In this document: positions 41,844 through 49,979 of the stretch, one piece after another
Numbering within the stretch: the first letter of the stretch is position 1
Layout: every line of letters starts with the position of its first letter
Assembly (NCBI RefSeq): GCF_004000865.1
Contig: NZ_BIMB01000030.1
Location: 1 to 64,000 of the forward strand
Origin: Paenibacillus elgii NBRC 100335
GTDB lineage: Bacteria > Bacillota > Bacilli > Paenibacillales > NBRC-103111
Length of the DNA: 64,000 bases
Direction of reading: 5' to 3'
Position numbers and translations under genes: made by a program
Notes under the pieces: model-generated
The model's input: the letters and a program-made list of their open reading frames with translations, nothing else
Databases searched by the model: none
What the model was told of the DNA's origin: nothing

Positions 41844-42524
41844 ATGGCTGAAGTGAAGAAATTAGGTACCGTTACCATCGGGCAAGCGCCCCGCCCGGAC
41901 GTGACTCCGATTCTGGAGCGGCACTTGGGAGATCGGGTTGAGCTGCTCCAGGTCGGCGTTCTGGATGGGATGACGAAACAAGAGATCGCCGCCTCGCTGT
42001 CTCCGGACCCGGAACATTATGTGCTGACCTCGCGGCTGGCGAGCGGCGATGCCGTCGTGATGGCAAGGGAAAAAATCGCGCCGGTGCTCCAGCAAAAGAT
42101 CGATTGGCTGGAGGAACTGGGCTGCCGGCAGATCCTTGTTCTCTGCACGGGGGTATTCGACGGATTGACGACGAAAAATGCCCGTCTGCTGGAGCCCGAC
42201 GAGCTGCTTGCTCCAATCGTCGCGGCGATGGTTCGCGGCATGCGGTTCGGCGTCCTCGTTCCTTTGGCCGAGCAGCAGGAGGCTTTGGCGGAGAAGTGGC
42301 GACATCGCGGGCTTGATCCGTTCATCGCGGCGGCTTCGCCGTACGATTTCAGGGAAAAGCAGGCGCTTGCCGCATGCGCGCAGCTGAAGGATCAGGCGGA
42401 CATCGTGCTGCTCGATTGCATGGGATATACGGAAGCGATGCGGGCGTTTGTCGCGAGGCATACGGGACTGCCCGTGATTTTGTCCAATGCGCTGATGGCT
42501 AAGGTGATTTCGGAGATGATCTAA
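41844..42524 (+). CDS. AroM family protein
   Basis: 226 residues from ATG 41844. GTG 41853 has a better spaced GGAG and may be the real start. Recognised by LGTVTIGQAPRPDVTPILER, the central LVLCTGVFDGLTTKNARLLE and the terminal VLLDCMGYTEAMRAFVARHTG, as in E. coli AroM. AroM is named for its position near aro genes and has no proven function; the Cys-containing motifs recall the Asp/Glu racemase fold. In this operon a racemase or isomerase step on an imported amino-acid compound is a reasonable guess. Confidence 0.85.
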   Translation: MAEVKKLGTVTIGQAPRPDVTPILERHLGDRVELLQVGVLDGMTKQEIAASLSPDPEHYVLTSRLASGDAVVMAREKIAPVLQQKIDWLEELGCRQILVLCTGVFDGLTTKNARLLEPDELLAPIVAAMVRGMRFGVLVPLAEQQEALAEKWRHRGLDPFIAAASPYDFREKQALAACAQLKDQADIVLLDCMGYTEAMRAFVARHTGLPVILSNALMAKVISEMI

Positions 42525-42561
42525 AAAGGCAAGTCAAATTCGCAAGATAGGAAGTTATGCT

Positions 42562-43509
42562 ATGGATACGTCTTTGGTCAAAGTAAGCTCCGGCCTGCTG
42601 CAAAGCTGCCTCGGGCTCAAGCCGCACGAGAAGCTGCTGGTGGTCGCCGACGACCGGAAGAAAGACATCGGCGAAGCGTTATACGAAGCCGGGAAGCAAC
42701 TGGGCGCGGAGGCGATGCTGATGGTGATGAAGGAACGGGAGAAGTCGGGACAAGAGCCGCCGTCTCCGGTCAGCGAGGCGATGAAGCAGGCCGATGTTGT
42801 CATCTGCGCGACCGAGCATTCCCTCACCCATACGAAAGCGCGCAAAGAGGCGGCCGCGCAAGGAGCCCGCTTGGCAACGATGCCCGGCATTACCCGGGAT
42901 ATGTTCCTCGAAGGCGCGATAGCCGCCGATTACGATAAAGTCAAACGGGTCACTGAGCAAGTGACCGACCTCCTCAGCCGCGGCAAGCGGGTACGGATCG
43001 AGAAGGACGGCAAGGTGCTGACCTTCTCCATCGAAGGGCGCAGCGGCATTCCGAGCACCGGCGTCTACGTGAATCCGGGCGAGTCGGGGAATTTGCCGTC
43101 CGGAGAAGGCTATATCGCCCCGCTGGAAGGGTCCGCTTCGGGACAACTCGTGGTCGACGGCTCGATTGCGGACATCGGCAAGCTCTATAGCCCAGTGACG
43201 ATCACGGTGGAAAACGGACGCCTCACCGAGGCGGAGGGAGAAGCGGCAGCGGAGCTGCTTCGGAGGCTCGGCGACGGCCAAGGCCGGCTCCTCGGCGAGT
43301 TCGGCATCGGCACCAACGACAAGGCCAGAATTACCGGCGTCGTACTGGAAGACGAGAAGGTGTACGGCACAATCCACGTGGCCTTCGGCAGCAACCACAC
43401 GTTCGGCGGGACGGTCGAAGCTGGAGTCCATATCGATCTGGTCGTGAACCGGCCAGACGTTTATATCGACGACGTGCTTATTTTAGACAAAGGCAGGCTG
43501 CTGGTTTAA
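42562..43509 (+). CDS. M29-type aminopeptidase (aminopeptidase T/AmpS-like)
   Basis: 315 residues, shorter than the ~400 of classic M29 enzymes, as in the subgroup annotated as leucyl aminopeptidase. Conserved landmarks: GRSGIPSTGVYVNPGESGNL, PSGEGYIAPLEGSASGQLVVD, LGEFGIGTNDKARITGVVLE and the metal-site HxFG region FGSNHTFGGTVEAGVH. It would remove N-terminal residues from peptides with two metal ions. It is the last gene of the operon and is followed by a terminator. Confidence 0.85.
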   Translation: MDTSLVKVSSGLLQSCLGLKPHEKLLVVADDRKKDIGEALYEAGKQLGAEAMLMVMKEREKSGQEPPSPVSEAMKQADVVICATEHSLTHTKARKEAAAQGARLATMPGITRDMFLEGAIAADYDKVKRVTEQVTDLLSRGKRVRIEKDGKVLTFSIEGRSGIPSTGVYVNPGESGNLPSGEGYIAPLEGSASGQLVVDGSIADIGKLYSPVTITVENGRLTEAEGEAAAELLRRLGDGQGRLLGEFGIGTNDKARITGVVLEDEKVYGTIHVAFGSNHTFGGTVEAGVHIDLVVNRPDVYIDDVLILDKGRLLV

Positions 43510-43537
43510 CCCGGTGGGTCTGTTCTAAACCGAAAAG

Positions 43538-43590
43538 CGCTGTTAAGGGGGGACGCGGTATGTTCCTTTTCCTTGACGGCGTTTTTCTTT
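43538..43590 (+). terminator. Terminator of the peptide-uptake operon
   Basis: CGCTGTTAAGG (43538-43548) pairs with CCTTGACGGCG (43571-43581), wobble pairs included, followed by a T-rich tract. Confidence 0.6.
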
Positions 43591-43683
43591 TCGCAACGAA
43601 CTTGCTTCGAGGAGGTATTTCCATTTACAATTTGTGTTTAAGGAGAAATCGGTCGGTTGATCCCATGATGTGAGGTGCATGTT

Positions 43684-44271
43684 ATGTCGTTTCAACCTGT
43701 CACCGCTTCATTTTTTCAACAGCCGACACTGGAGCTGGCCCGTTCCTTGCTCGGCATGCTGCTTGTGAAGGAGACCGAAGCCGGCACGGCATCGGGCTGG
43801 ATTGTCGAGACCGAGGCCTACATCGGCCCGGGAGATCGGGCGGCACACAGCTTCGGCAACCGGAGGACGGCCCGAACGGAAGTGATGTTCGGCCCTCCCG
43901 GCCACGCCTATACCTATGTGATGCACACGCATTGTCTCCTCAATGTGGTCAGCGGGCCGGTGGACCATCCAGAGGTGGTATTGATTCGGGCGGTCGAGCC
44001 CTATACGGGAACCGATCTTATGTACGAACGCCGAGGCCGGGATAAGAAGGAGCGGGACCTGACAAGCGGCCCGGGGAAGCTGACGAAAGCGCTCGGCATT
44101 ACGATGGGCGATTACGGCAGGCCGCTCTTCGAATCGCCGCTCTATATCGCCGAAGGAAAAGCATTCGGGCCGGTGGAAACTGGTACCCGGATCGGGATCG
44201 AGAACAGCGGCGAAGCCCGCGAATATCCATGGCGTTTTTGGATCGGCGGCAACCGGTTTGTCTCGAAGTAG
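43684..44271 (+). CDS. 3-methyladenine DNA glycosylase, AAG/Mpg family
   Basis: 195 residues from ATG 43684 (GAGGTG at 7 bp); GTG 43675 would add three. Diagnostic segments: LARSLLGMLLV, ASGWIVETEAYIGPGDRAAH, MFGPPGHAYTYVMHTHCLLN and DLTSGPGKLTKALGI, including the general-base Glu in VETEAY. It excises alkylated purines from DNA. The ATL gene follows 12 bp later, so this is a small alkylation-damage operon. Confidence 0.95.
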   Translation: MSFQPVTASFFQQPTLELARSLLGMLLVKETEAGTASGWIVETEAYIGPGDRAAHSFGNRRTARTEVMFGPPGHAYTYVMHTHCLLNVVSGPVDHPEVVLIRAVEPYTGTDLMYERRGRDKKERDLTSGPGKLTKALGITMGDYGRPLFESPLYIAEGKAFGPVETGTRIGIENSGEAREYPWRFWIGGNRFVSK

Positions 44272-44283
44272 AGGAGGTAGCGG

Positions 44284-44598
44284 ATGAACCCATTTACGCA
44301 GCGGGTGATCGAAATCATTCAAGGCATACCGGAAGGGTATGTCATGACTTACGGTCAAATCGCCGGGCTGGCCGGAAGTCCGAGAGGGGCCAGACAGGTC
44401 GTGCGCATTCTTCATTCGTCAAGCGGCAAACACGGGCTTCCCTGGCATCGGGTAGTCAACGCCCAGGGGGAAATTGGGATTCAGCACGAGGAAGGCCGCA
44501 TGCTCCAAATGCTCTACCTGCGGGGCGAGGGCGTCGAGGTTGCCGATAACGGACAACTGGATTTGGACCGGTGGCGCTTCATTCCGCTTGGCGAGTGA
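44284..44598 (+). CDS. Alkyltransferase-like protein (ATL), MGMT fold
   Basis: 104 residues forming the C-terminal domain of O6-methylguanine methyltransferases: VMTYGQIAGLAGSPRGARQV and GLPWHRVVNAQGEIG. The active-site PCHR is PWHR here, so it cannot accept alkyl groups. ATL proteins bind O6-alkylguanine, flip it and hand the lesion to nucleotide excision repair. Co-transcribed with the glycosylase gene. Confidence 0.93.
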   Translation: MNPFTQRVIEIIQGIPEGYVMTYGQIAGLAGSPRGARQVVRILHSSSGKHGLPWHRVVNAQGEIGIQHEEGRMLQMLYLRGEGVEVADNGQLDLDRWRFIPLGE

Positions 44599-44646
44599 GG
44601 GCTCCGTGGCCCAGATCGTCATCATGCCATTCCCGGGAGAAGGTTC

Positions 44647-45285
44647 ATGTTCAAAAAAATAAGCTTAGCCCTCCTCTACGCCGTCGCGGCTTATCTCATC
44701 TATAGGTACGGCGCAGAGATTGTGGCGTGGTTTCAAACCTCCAGCCACGTGGCTGGAGTTATCCTTGCGGCAACGGCGTTGGCCTTGTTTCCGGTCATCC
44801 CCTATCCGGTTGTCGGCGGGGTCATCGGCGCGGCCTTCGGGCCGGTGCTCGGTGCGGTGATCACATGGACGGGCTCGACGGCGGCTTCATTGCTGATGTT
44901 TGTATTTGTCCGTTACGGGTATCAGGAATGGGGCCAGCGAATGCTGTACCGCTACGAACGTCTCGGCAAGCTGACCGTTCCGTTCGAGCGGAACGCCTTT
45001 CTGACCATTCTTTTCGCCAGGCTTATTCCTTTCATTCCGTCCATTATCCTCAATGCGTATTCTGCTTTAAGCCGCGTTTCCTTTGCCGCTTATGCCGCGG
45101 CGTCCGCGCTGGGCAAAATCCCGGCCATGCTCTTGTTCGCATTCGTGGGCAATACCTTGATGACGGAGCCGGGAGGGGTATGGCTTACCGTTGGCATTTA
45201 CGGGGGCTTTCTTGCAGTCATGCTATTGGCCTATCGGCAATGGAAACGAAGCAAAGAACCGGTTCCAAGCGACCGGAAGGCATGA
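44647..45285 (+). CDS. TVP38/TMEM64 (VTT domain) membrane protein
   Basis: 212 residues, five or six helices. VTT core: VIPYPVVGGVIGAAFGPVLG, ITWTGSTAASLLMFVFVRYG, and FLTILFARLIPFIPSIILNA. These proteins are membrane-embedded, related to DedA, with lipid scramblase or transport roles suggested for relatives. Separate from the repair genes in function; spacing (48 bp) allows co-transcription. Confidence 0.88.
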   Translation: MFKKISLALLYAVAAYLIYRYGAEIVAWFQTSSHVAGVILAATALALFPVIPYPVVGGVIGAAFGPVLGAVITWTGSTAASLLMFVFVRYGYQEWGQRMLYRYERLGKLTVPFERNAFLTILFARLIPFIPSIILNAYSALSRVSFAAYAAASALGKIPAMLLFAFVGNTLMTEPGGVWLTVGIYGGFLAVMLLAYRQWKRSKEPVPSDRKA

Positions 45286-45337
45286 AAAAGAGAGGCGCCG
45301 TTGTACGTCGTTTGAACCTCCGTTGAGCAGGGGGACT

Positions 45338-46240
45338 TCATGCGTCTCTTACCTTCAGGCGCTTTATATCTTGTATAGGTGAAAAACCAAACATTCGGGA
45401 ATATTCACGGCTGAATTGCGACGGACTTTCATAGCCTACCCGGAATGCGACATCCGCGGCATCTGTTGACTCGGATAATAACAGACGCCGTGCTTCCTGC
45501 AGCCTCAGTTGTTTTTGGAACTGAATAGGGCTCATAGCGGTTACCTCTTTAAAATGCCTATGTAGCGAAGAAACACTCATATTCGCTATTTCCGCAAGAT
45601 CCTCAATCCGAAAAGACCTATCATAGTTATTCATGATATGTTTGATAACGTCTCTGATTCGTTTGGTGCTGCTTCCATCAATAGCAATTTGTTTCAGTGT
45701 GACTCCATGCTGCCCTTGCAGAACCCTATAGAGAATTTCCTTCGTGATGAGAGGAGCAAGTACCGGGATATCCTTAGGGTTATCCAGCAAACGAGCCAAC
45801 CTGATTACCGCATCCAACAAAGATAATTCCATCCGGCTGACAAACATACCTCGCTTAGCGTTTTCTTTCGGGCCAACTCGGTTGTCAGAATCGCTTGAAA
45901 TCTCTAAGATTTGACTTGGGGTAAATTCTAGTTTGAGAGACAAATACGGAACTTGGGAAGAGGCTTCCATGACTTGGCCGGTAACCGGCAGGTCAACGGA
46001 TGCAACAAGGTAATCGGCAGGACCGTATCTAAAGCGCTCCTGTGCCAGCAATACCTCCTTCACACCCTGAACGACCATGCAAAAGGAAGGATTGTAAACT
46101 CCAAAATTTGATCCAGTAACGTTAGATCGACGAGTGAAAAATAAAGACGGAATTGCAGTCGCGTGAACACCGTCCCGGCCTGAATAACGCTCAATGAGTT
46201 TGGCAAGCTCCCCCTGCTGTTCATATATTCGTTCAGACAT
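45338..46240 (-). CDS. AraC-family regulator with AraC_N domain
   Basis: 300 residues from ATG 46240 (GGGAGGATCTT upstream); the frame is open to 46279. The N-terminal AraC_N region shows IPSLFFTRRSNVTGSNFGVY, CMVVQGVKEVLLAQERFRYG and YLVASVDLPVTGQV. The two C-terminal HTH motifs are SFRIEDLAEIANMSVSSLHR and DAADVAFRVGYESPSQFSRE with YSRMFGFSP. Members usually sit beside an oxidoreductase gene they control; here a divergent SDR. GC is lower than in the flanking genes. Confidence 0.92.
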   Translation of the reverse strand: MSERIYEQQGELAKLIERYSGRDGVHATAIPSLFFTRRSNVTGSNFGVYNPSFCMVVQGVKEVLLAQERFRYGPADYLVASVDLPVTGQVMEASSQVPYLSLKLEFTPSQILEISSDSDNRVGPKENAKRGMFVSRMELSLLDAVIRLARLLDNPKDIPVLAPLITKEILYRVLQGQHGVTLKQIAIDGSSTKRIRDVIKHIMNNYDRSFRIEDLAEIANMSVSSLHRHFKEVTAMSPIQFQKQLRLQEARRLLLSESTDAADVAFRVGYESPSQFSREYSRMFGFSPIQDIKRLKVRDA

Positions 46241-46408
46241 AAGATCCTCCCGTTCCTCCATCCTTGATAGTCCCATCATAATTCAGATTCGTACGTAGCG
46301 TAAATGGCTGTGAGAGTATTAGGCAATCATTTGAGAAGAATGGGATACCGGCCACCTTTTCATTTGTTGCATAATTGTCAGTATGCTAAGTTAAAGGGGA
46401 AGATTAGA

Positions 46409-47194
46409 ATGGATAAACAGGGGAAATATACAGTTATTACCGGAGCAAGCTCCGGTATAGGTTACGCGGCAGCTAAAGCTTTCGCAAAACGTAAGAAAAA
46501 TATCGTACTTGTTGCTCGCCGCGAAAGCAATCTGAATGAACTGAAAAGAGAAATTTTGCAGGATATTCCCGAGCTGGATATTGTGGTGAAAGCAGTCGAT
46601 ATATCCGTCAGTCAAAACGCCCATCAACTCTATCGAGAATTAAATGAGTATCAAATCGAAACATGGATTAATAATGCAGGTTTCGGTAGTTATGACAGTG
46701 TTTCCGGTCAAGACTTGGAAAAGATTGAAACCATGCTGCGCCTAAACGTGGAAGCCCTAACTATATTTTCGTCCTTGTATGTGCGTGATTATAGAGACGT
46801 GGATGGTACACAATTAATCAATATCTCTTCAGCTGGCGGATACACACTCGTACCAACGGCCGTTACTTACTGTGCTTCCAAGTTTTTTGTCAGCGCGTTT
46901 ACCGAGGGGTTAGCCCATGAACTGAAAGCTGCCAATGCAAAATTACAAGCTAAAGTTTTGGCACCGGCGGCAACCAAAACCGAATTTGGAAAAGTGGCAA
47001 ACAATACGAGCGAGTATGACTATGACAAAATTTTCAATTCATACCATACAAGCGATGAAATGGCCAGTTTTCTCTTGCAGCTTTATGATAGCAACATGAC
47101 TGTTGGTATAGTTGACAGAGAAACCTTTGAATTCAAACTTAGTGAACCACTTTTTGCTTATGCGGGTGGTTCCAAGAATAACCAAAAAGTCTGA
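46409..47194 (+). CDS. Short-chain dehydrogenase/reductase
   Basis: 261 residues from ATG 46409 (AAAGGGGAAGATTAGA upstream); the frame opens earlier at 46304 without a ribosome site. TGASSGIGYAAAKAF cofactor loop, NNAGFGSYDSV, catalytic Ser in NISSAGGYTLVPTAVT and YCASKFFVSAF. The FGSYDSV and late VGIVDRETFEFKL segments fit the SDR subgroup related to YqjQ-like proteins. Low GC shared with the divergent AraC gene suggests that the pair was acquired together. Confidence 0.9.
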   Translation: MDKQGKYTVITGASSGIGYAAAKAFAKRKKNIVLVARRESNLNELKREILQDIPELDIVVKAVDISVSQNAHQLYRELNEYQIETWINNAGFGSYDSVSGQDLEKIETMLRLNVEALTIFSSLYVRDYRDVDGTQLINISSAGGYTLVPTAVTYCASKFFVSAFTEGLAHELKAANAKLQAKVLAPAATKTEFGKVANNTSEYDYDKIFNSYHTSDEMASFLLQLYDSNMTVGIVDRETFEFKLSEPLFAYAGGSKNNQKV

Positions 47195-47268
47195 CTGATC
47201 GATTGACACATCTCAATTTTAAAGTGGTGGACCGATTTATCGACGGCTGCCGTTGAACCAGAGATAGC

Positions 47269-47317
47269 AAGAAAGCCGATTACACCGTTAGAGTGGTGAA
47301 AACCGGCTTTCTTCAAT
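47269..47317 (+). terminator. Terminator after the SDR gene
   Basis: AAGAAAGCCG (47269-47278) pairs with CGGCTTTCTT (47304-47313), with an inner CACC/GGTG hairpin. Arms end in A- and T-rich runs. Confidence 0.7.
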
Positions 47318-47418
47318 GTTCAAAGCTCCTTAGCGTTTTGCTGGCGGCGCCCCGAGTAGGAAAAGTGTAAGAGGACGGGGGCTAGTCGCCCCCTCCTACT
47401 TAATTTTTATCGATAAAC

Positions 47419-48003
47419 TTACCGCTGAGCGGCAGGCCGGCGGCTAAGCTCTGCCAGCGCTTCCGACTGCATAATTCGTTCCTCGATCCGCTCGAAGCCG
47501 CGGGTGGCTGCGCCGCCCTCGAAGCTGTACAGGAAGCGGGGCGCCGAAGGCTTGACCTGGGCTTCCGCTTTCTGGGCGCGGGCAATGAGCTCCGTACGCT
47601 TCTCCTGCATGGCCGCGTAGGCCGCTTTCGTTTCTTCCAGCTGCTGAGAGAGCTCTTCCGAGCGCTGCTTGGCGGCTTCATACCACTCCGAGCATTCCAG
47701 CGACTTGTCCAAATAATGCAGCTTCGCTTCGACCGCTTGGCGGGCTTCCGCTTCGCGGCCGTCGGCCAGCGCTTCGGCGGCATTTTTATCGCATTGGGCA
47801 GCCAGTCGGTTGTAGGCGTCGATTTGCATTTTCAGCGACCGTTCTGCGCCGGACTGCTTGTTCAGCGTCCGCTGGACCGCGTCGATTTCCTCCTTCATGG
47901 TACGGAGGTAGTGATTCAGCATCATCACCGGGTCCTCCAGCTTGCTAAGCGCCTCGTGTGCGGTGGCTCTCGATAGATCGGATAGTCTCGTTAATACTCC
48001 CAT
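47419..48003 (-). CDS. pspA: PspA/IM30 family membrane-stress protein
   Basis: 194 residues, almost entirely helical: a basic amphipathic N-terminus (MGVLTRLSDLSRATAHEALS), LEDPVMMLNHYLRTMKEEID and long coiled coils. It is slightly shorter than typical PspA (about 220) and lacks part of the last helices. PspA binds and shields stressed membranes as an ESCRT-III-like polymer. It follows pspC by 55 bp and carries an AAAGGAGC ribosome site. Confidence 0.9.
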   Translation of the reverse strand: MGVLTRLSDLSRATAHEALSKLEDPVMMLNHYLRTMKEEIDAVQRTLNKQSGAERSLKMQIDAYNRLAAQCDKNAAEALADGREAEARQAVEAKLHYLDKSLECSEWYEAAKQRSEELSQQLEETKAAYAAMQEKRTELIARAQKAEAQVKPSAPRFLYSFEGGAATRGFERIEERIMQSEALAELSRRPAAQR

Positions 48004-48058
48004 GGTTGTTTTTAGCTCCTTTTGTCGTATTTTATAGTTTGACGTAGATTTTTGTAGA

Positions 48059-48286
48059 TTAGTAGTTATGATAAGGGTTCATGACTGCGTAGTCGTCGTA
48101 CGGTGCTTTCGGGACAAGCAGGCTGAGAACAAAATAGATCAGCGTGACAGTACCGAAGCTGCAGAAGGCGGCGATGACGACCAGCAGGCGGACGAGCGTC
48201 GCGTCCAGACCGAAATATTGCGCGAGGCCTCCGCAAAGGCCGGTCAGCCTGCTGTTGCTGCGGGAGCGGTATAATTTTTTGTTCAT
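48059..48286 (-). CDS. pspC: PspC domain membrane protein
   Basis: 75 residues from ATG 48286 (AAAGGAGAATGTTTT upstream); in-frame codons extend to 48355. The PspC signature is complete: LYRSRSNSRLTGLCGGLAQY, FGLDATLVRLLVVIAAF and FVLSLLVPKAP with one membrane helix. PspC senses envelope stress and anchors PspA at the membrane. It is the first gene of a pspC-pspA operon; a TACAAT -10 lies upstream near 48365 with a weak -35. Confidence 0.93.
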   Translation of the reverse strand: MNKKLYRSRSNSRLTGLCGGLAQYFGLDATLVRLLVVIAAFCSFGTVTLIYFVLSLLVPKAPYDDYAVMNPYHNY

Positions 48287-48534
48287 AAAACATTCTCCTT
48301 TTTCGAAATATATATTTTTCATTTTCGTTAGTCGGTTGTTTTGTGCTTGCTTCATGTCTTTATTGTAGTCTGCAAGCGATCTTGCGAAAACCGACCTGTG
48401 GCGGTTTTTGAACTGGACCTAAGGAGGGGAAGTTATTCTACCTAAGTCGGAGCATATGTAAAATTTTACCTTCAGACAATTCCATAATTTGTTTATACTA
48501 GTGTTATTATCCTATAAAAGTTGGGGAGTAGAGT

Positions 48535-49902
48535 ATGAAAAACGATCAAGGTTCTGAAAACGTTCCTAAAGCCAAGGGAGAGAAAGGAGAAAGGTTTTCT
48601 TCAAGCGGCTTCATTCTGGCCGCGATCGGGAGCTCGGTGGGGCTCGGCAACCTGTGGAAGTTTCCTTACATTACAGGCAAGCATGGGGGAGCCGCATTTT
48701 TTCTGTTGTTTATCGTTTGTTTGATCATCGTGGGACTGCCGGTGCTGTTGGCCGAGATGACGATCGGCCGGGGCGGCCGGGCGAATGCTTCGCTAGCTTT
48801 TTACAAGCTGACCAATAAAAAGGTATGGAGCTACTTCGGATTTTTATCCGTCATCACCGCTTTTTTGGTCATGTCCTACTACGCCGTCGTTGCCGGGTGG
48901 ACGCTGCATTATACCTTGGAATCGTTTACAGGGATGCTGTTCCAGCAAGGCGCCGATTACAAGGATAAGTTCGTTACGTTTGCGGGCGGGTATTGGCCTT
49001 TGTTCTGGCAAGCCGTCGTTATGATCGTCTGCGCCTGGGTTCTTGCGAGGGGCGTCTCCGGTGGGATCGAGAAGTTCAATAAAATTTTGATTCCGGGCTT
49101 CCTGGTCATTTTGCTGGTGCTGATGTTCCGTTCGCTTACGCTTCCTGGCGCCGGCGCAGGGGTCGAGTTTTTCTTGAAGCCGGATTTCTCCAAACTGGAT
49201 GCGGAGTCCGCTCTCATTGCCTTAGGGCATGCCTTCTTCTCCTTATCGCTCGGGATGGGCATCATGATCACGTACGGATCGTATGTCGACAAGAGACAAT
49301 CCCTCGGCAGCGCAACGCTTGCGATCGGGTTCGGGGATCTGATTTATGCGTTTATTGCCGGGATCGTTATATTTCCGACTGTCTTCTCTTACGGCTTGAA
49401 GCCTAGTGAAGGGGTAGGGCTGGCTTTCATGGCGCTTCCTGCCGCGTTCGCCCAGATGCCGTTTGGCGCGATCTTCGGGGGGTTGTTCTTCCTGTTGCTC
49501 GCGATCGCCGCATTGACCTCCGCTATCTCCATTCTGGAGGTACCGGTTGCGTATTCGATGAACCGCTGGGGCTGGACCCGGAAGAAAGCGGCGGTTATCG
49601 TGTCTATCGCATGCTTTGTAGTCGGCATTCCGTCCGCCCTCTCGGTCGGTGGCGTGCTCGGCTCCTTCACTCCCGGCGGAAAGTCGATCTTCGATTGGGT
49701 GGACTTTATGACGGCTTACGTGCTCATGCCGATCGGCGGCTTGGTCGTTACGCTGTTTACCGGCTATGCGTGGAAATTGGCCGGGGAAGAAGCGGGCCTG
49801 AGCGGCTTCTGGTACCGCGCTTGGATGTTCCTGCTGAAGATCGTATCACCGATTATGATCATTCTGGTGTTCCTGTATTCCGTCGGTCTTCTGTCCTTCT
49901 AG
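48535..49902 (+). CDS. Neurotransmitter:sodium symporter (NSS family)
   Basis: 455 residues with about 11 helices. The unwound helix 1 sodium site reads SSGFILAAIGSSVGLGNLWK, followed by FPYITGKHGGAAFFL. Helix 6 region ALGHAFFSLSLGMGIMITYG and helix 8 AIAALTSAISILEVPVAYSM are typical. The length fits the 11-helix MhsT-like bacterial group. It probably imports amino acids with sodium. Ribosome site GGGGAGTAGAG. Monocistronic, with a terminator after it. Confidence 0.93.
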   Translation: MKNDQGSENVPKAKGEKGERFSSSGFILAAIGSSVGLGNLWKFPYITGKHGGAAFFLLFIVCLIIVGLPVLLAEMTIGRGGRANASLAFYKLTNKKVWSYFGFLSVITAFLVMSYYAVVAGWTLHYTLESFTGMLFQQGADYKDKFVTFAGGYWPLFWQAVVMIVCAWVLARGVSGGIEKFNKILIPGFLVILLVLMFRSLTLPGAGAGVEFFLKPDFSKLDAESALIALGHAFFSLSLGMGIMITYGSYVDKRQSLGSATLAIGFGDLIYAFIAGIVIFPTVFSYGLKPSEGVGLAFMALPAAFAQMPFGAIFGGLFFLLLAIAALTSAISILEVPVAYSMNRWGWTRKKAAVIVSIACFVVGIPSALSVGGVLGSFTPGGKSIFDWVDFMTAYVLMPIGGLVVTLFTGYAWKLAGEEAGLSGFWYRAWMFLLKIVSPIMIILVFLYSVGLLSF

Positions 49903-49923
49903 GACAATAGGTTTGTGTTATAA

Positions 49924-49956
49924 AAGCCGGATTTCTGCATCGTAGAAATCCGGCTT
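49924..49956. terminator. Bidirectional terminator, NSS symporter / ferredoxin reductase
   Basis: AAGCCGGATTTCT and AGAAATCCGGCTT form a perfect 13-bp stem between two convergent genes, followed by AAAATTTT. Confidence 0.8.
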
Positions 49957-49979
49957 AAAATTTTCCGGTACAAATTTTA

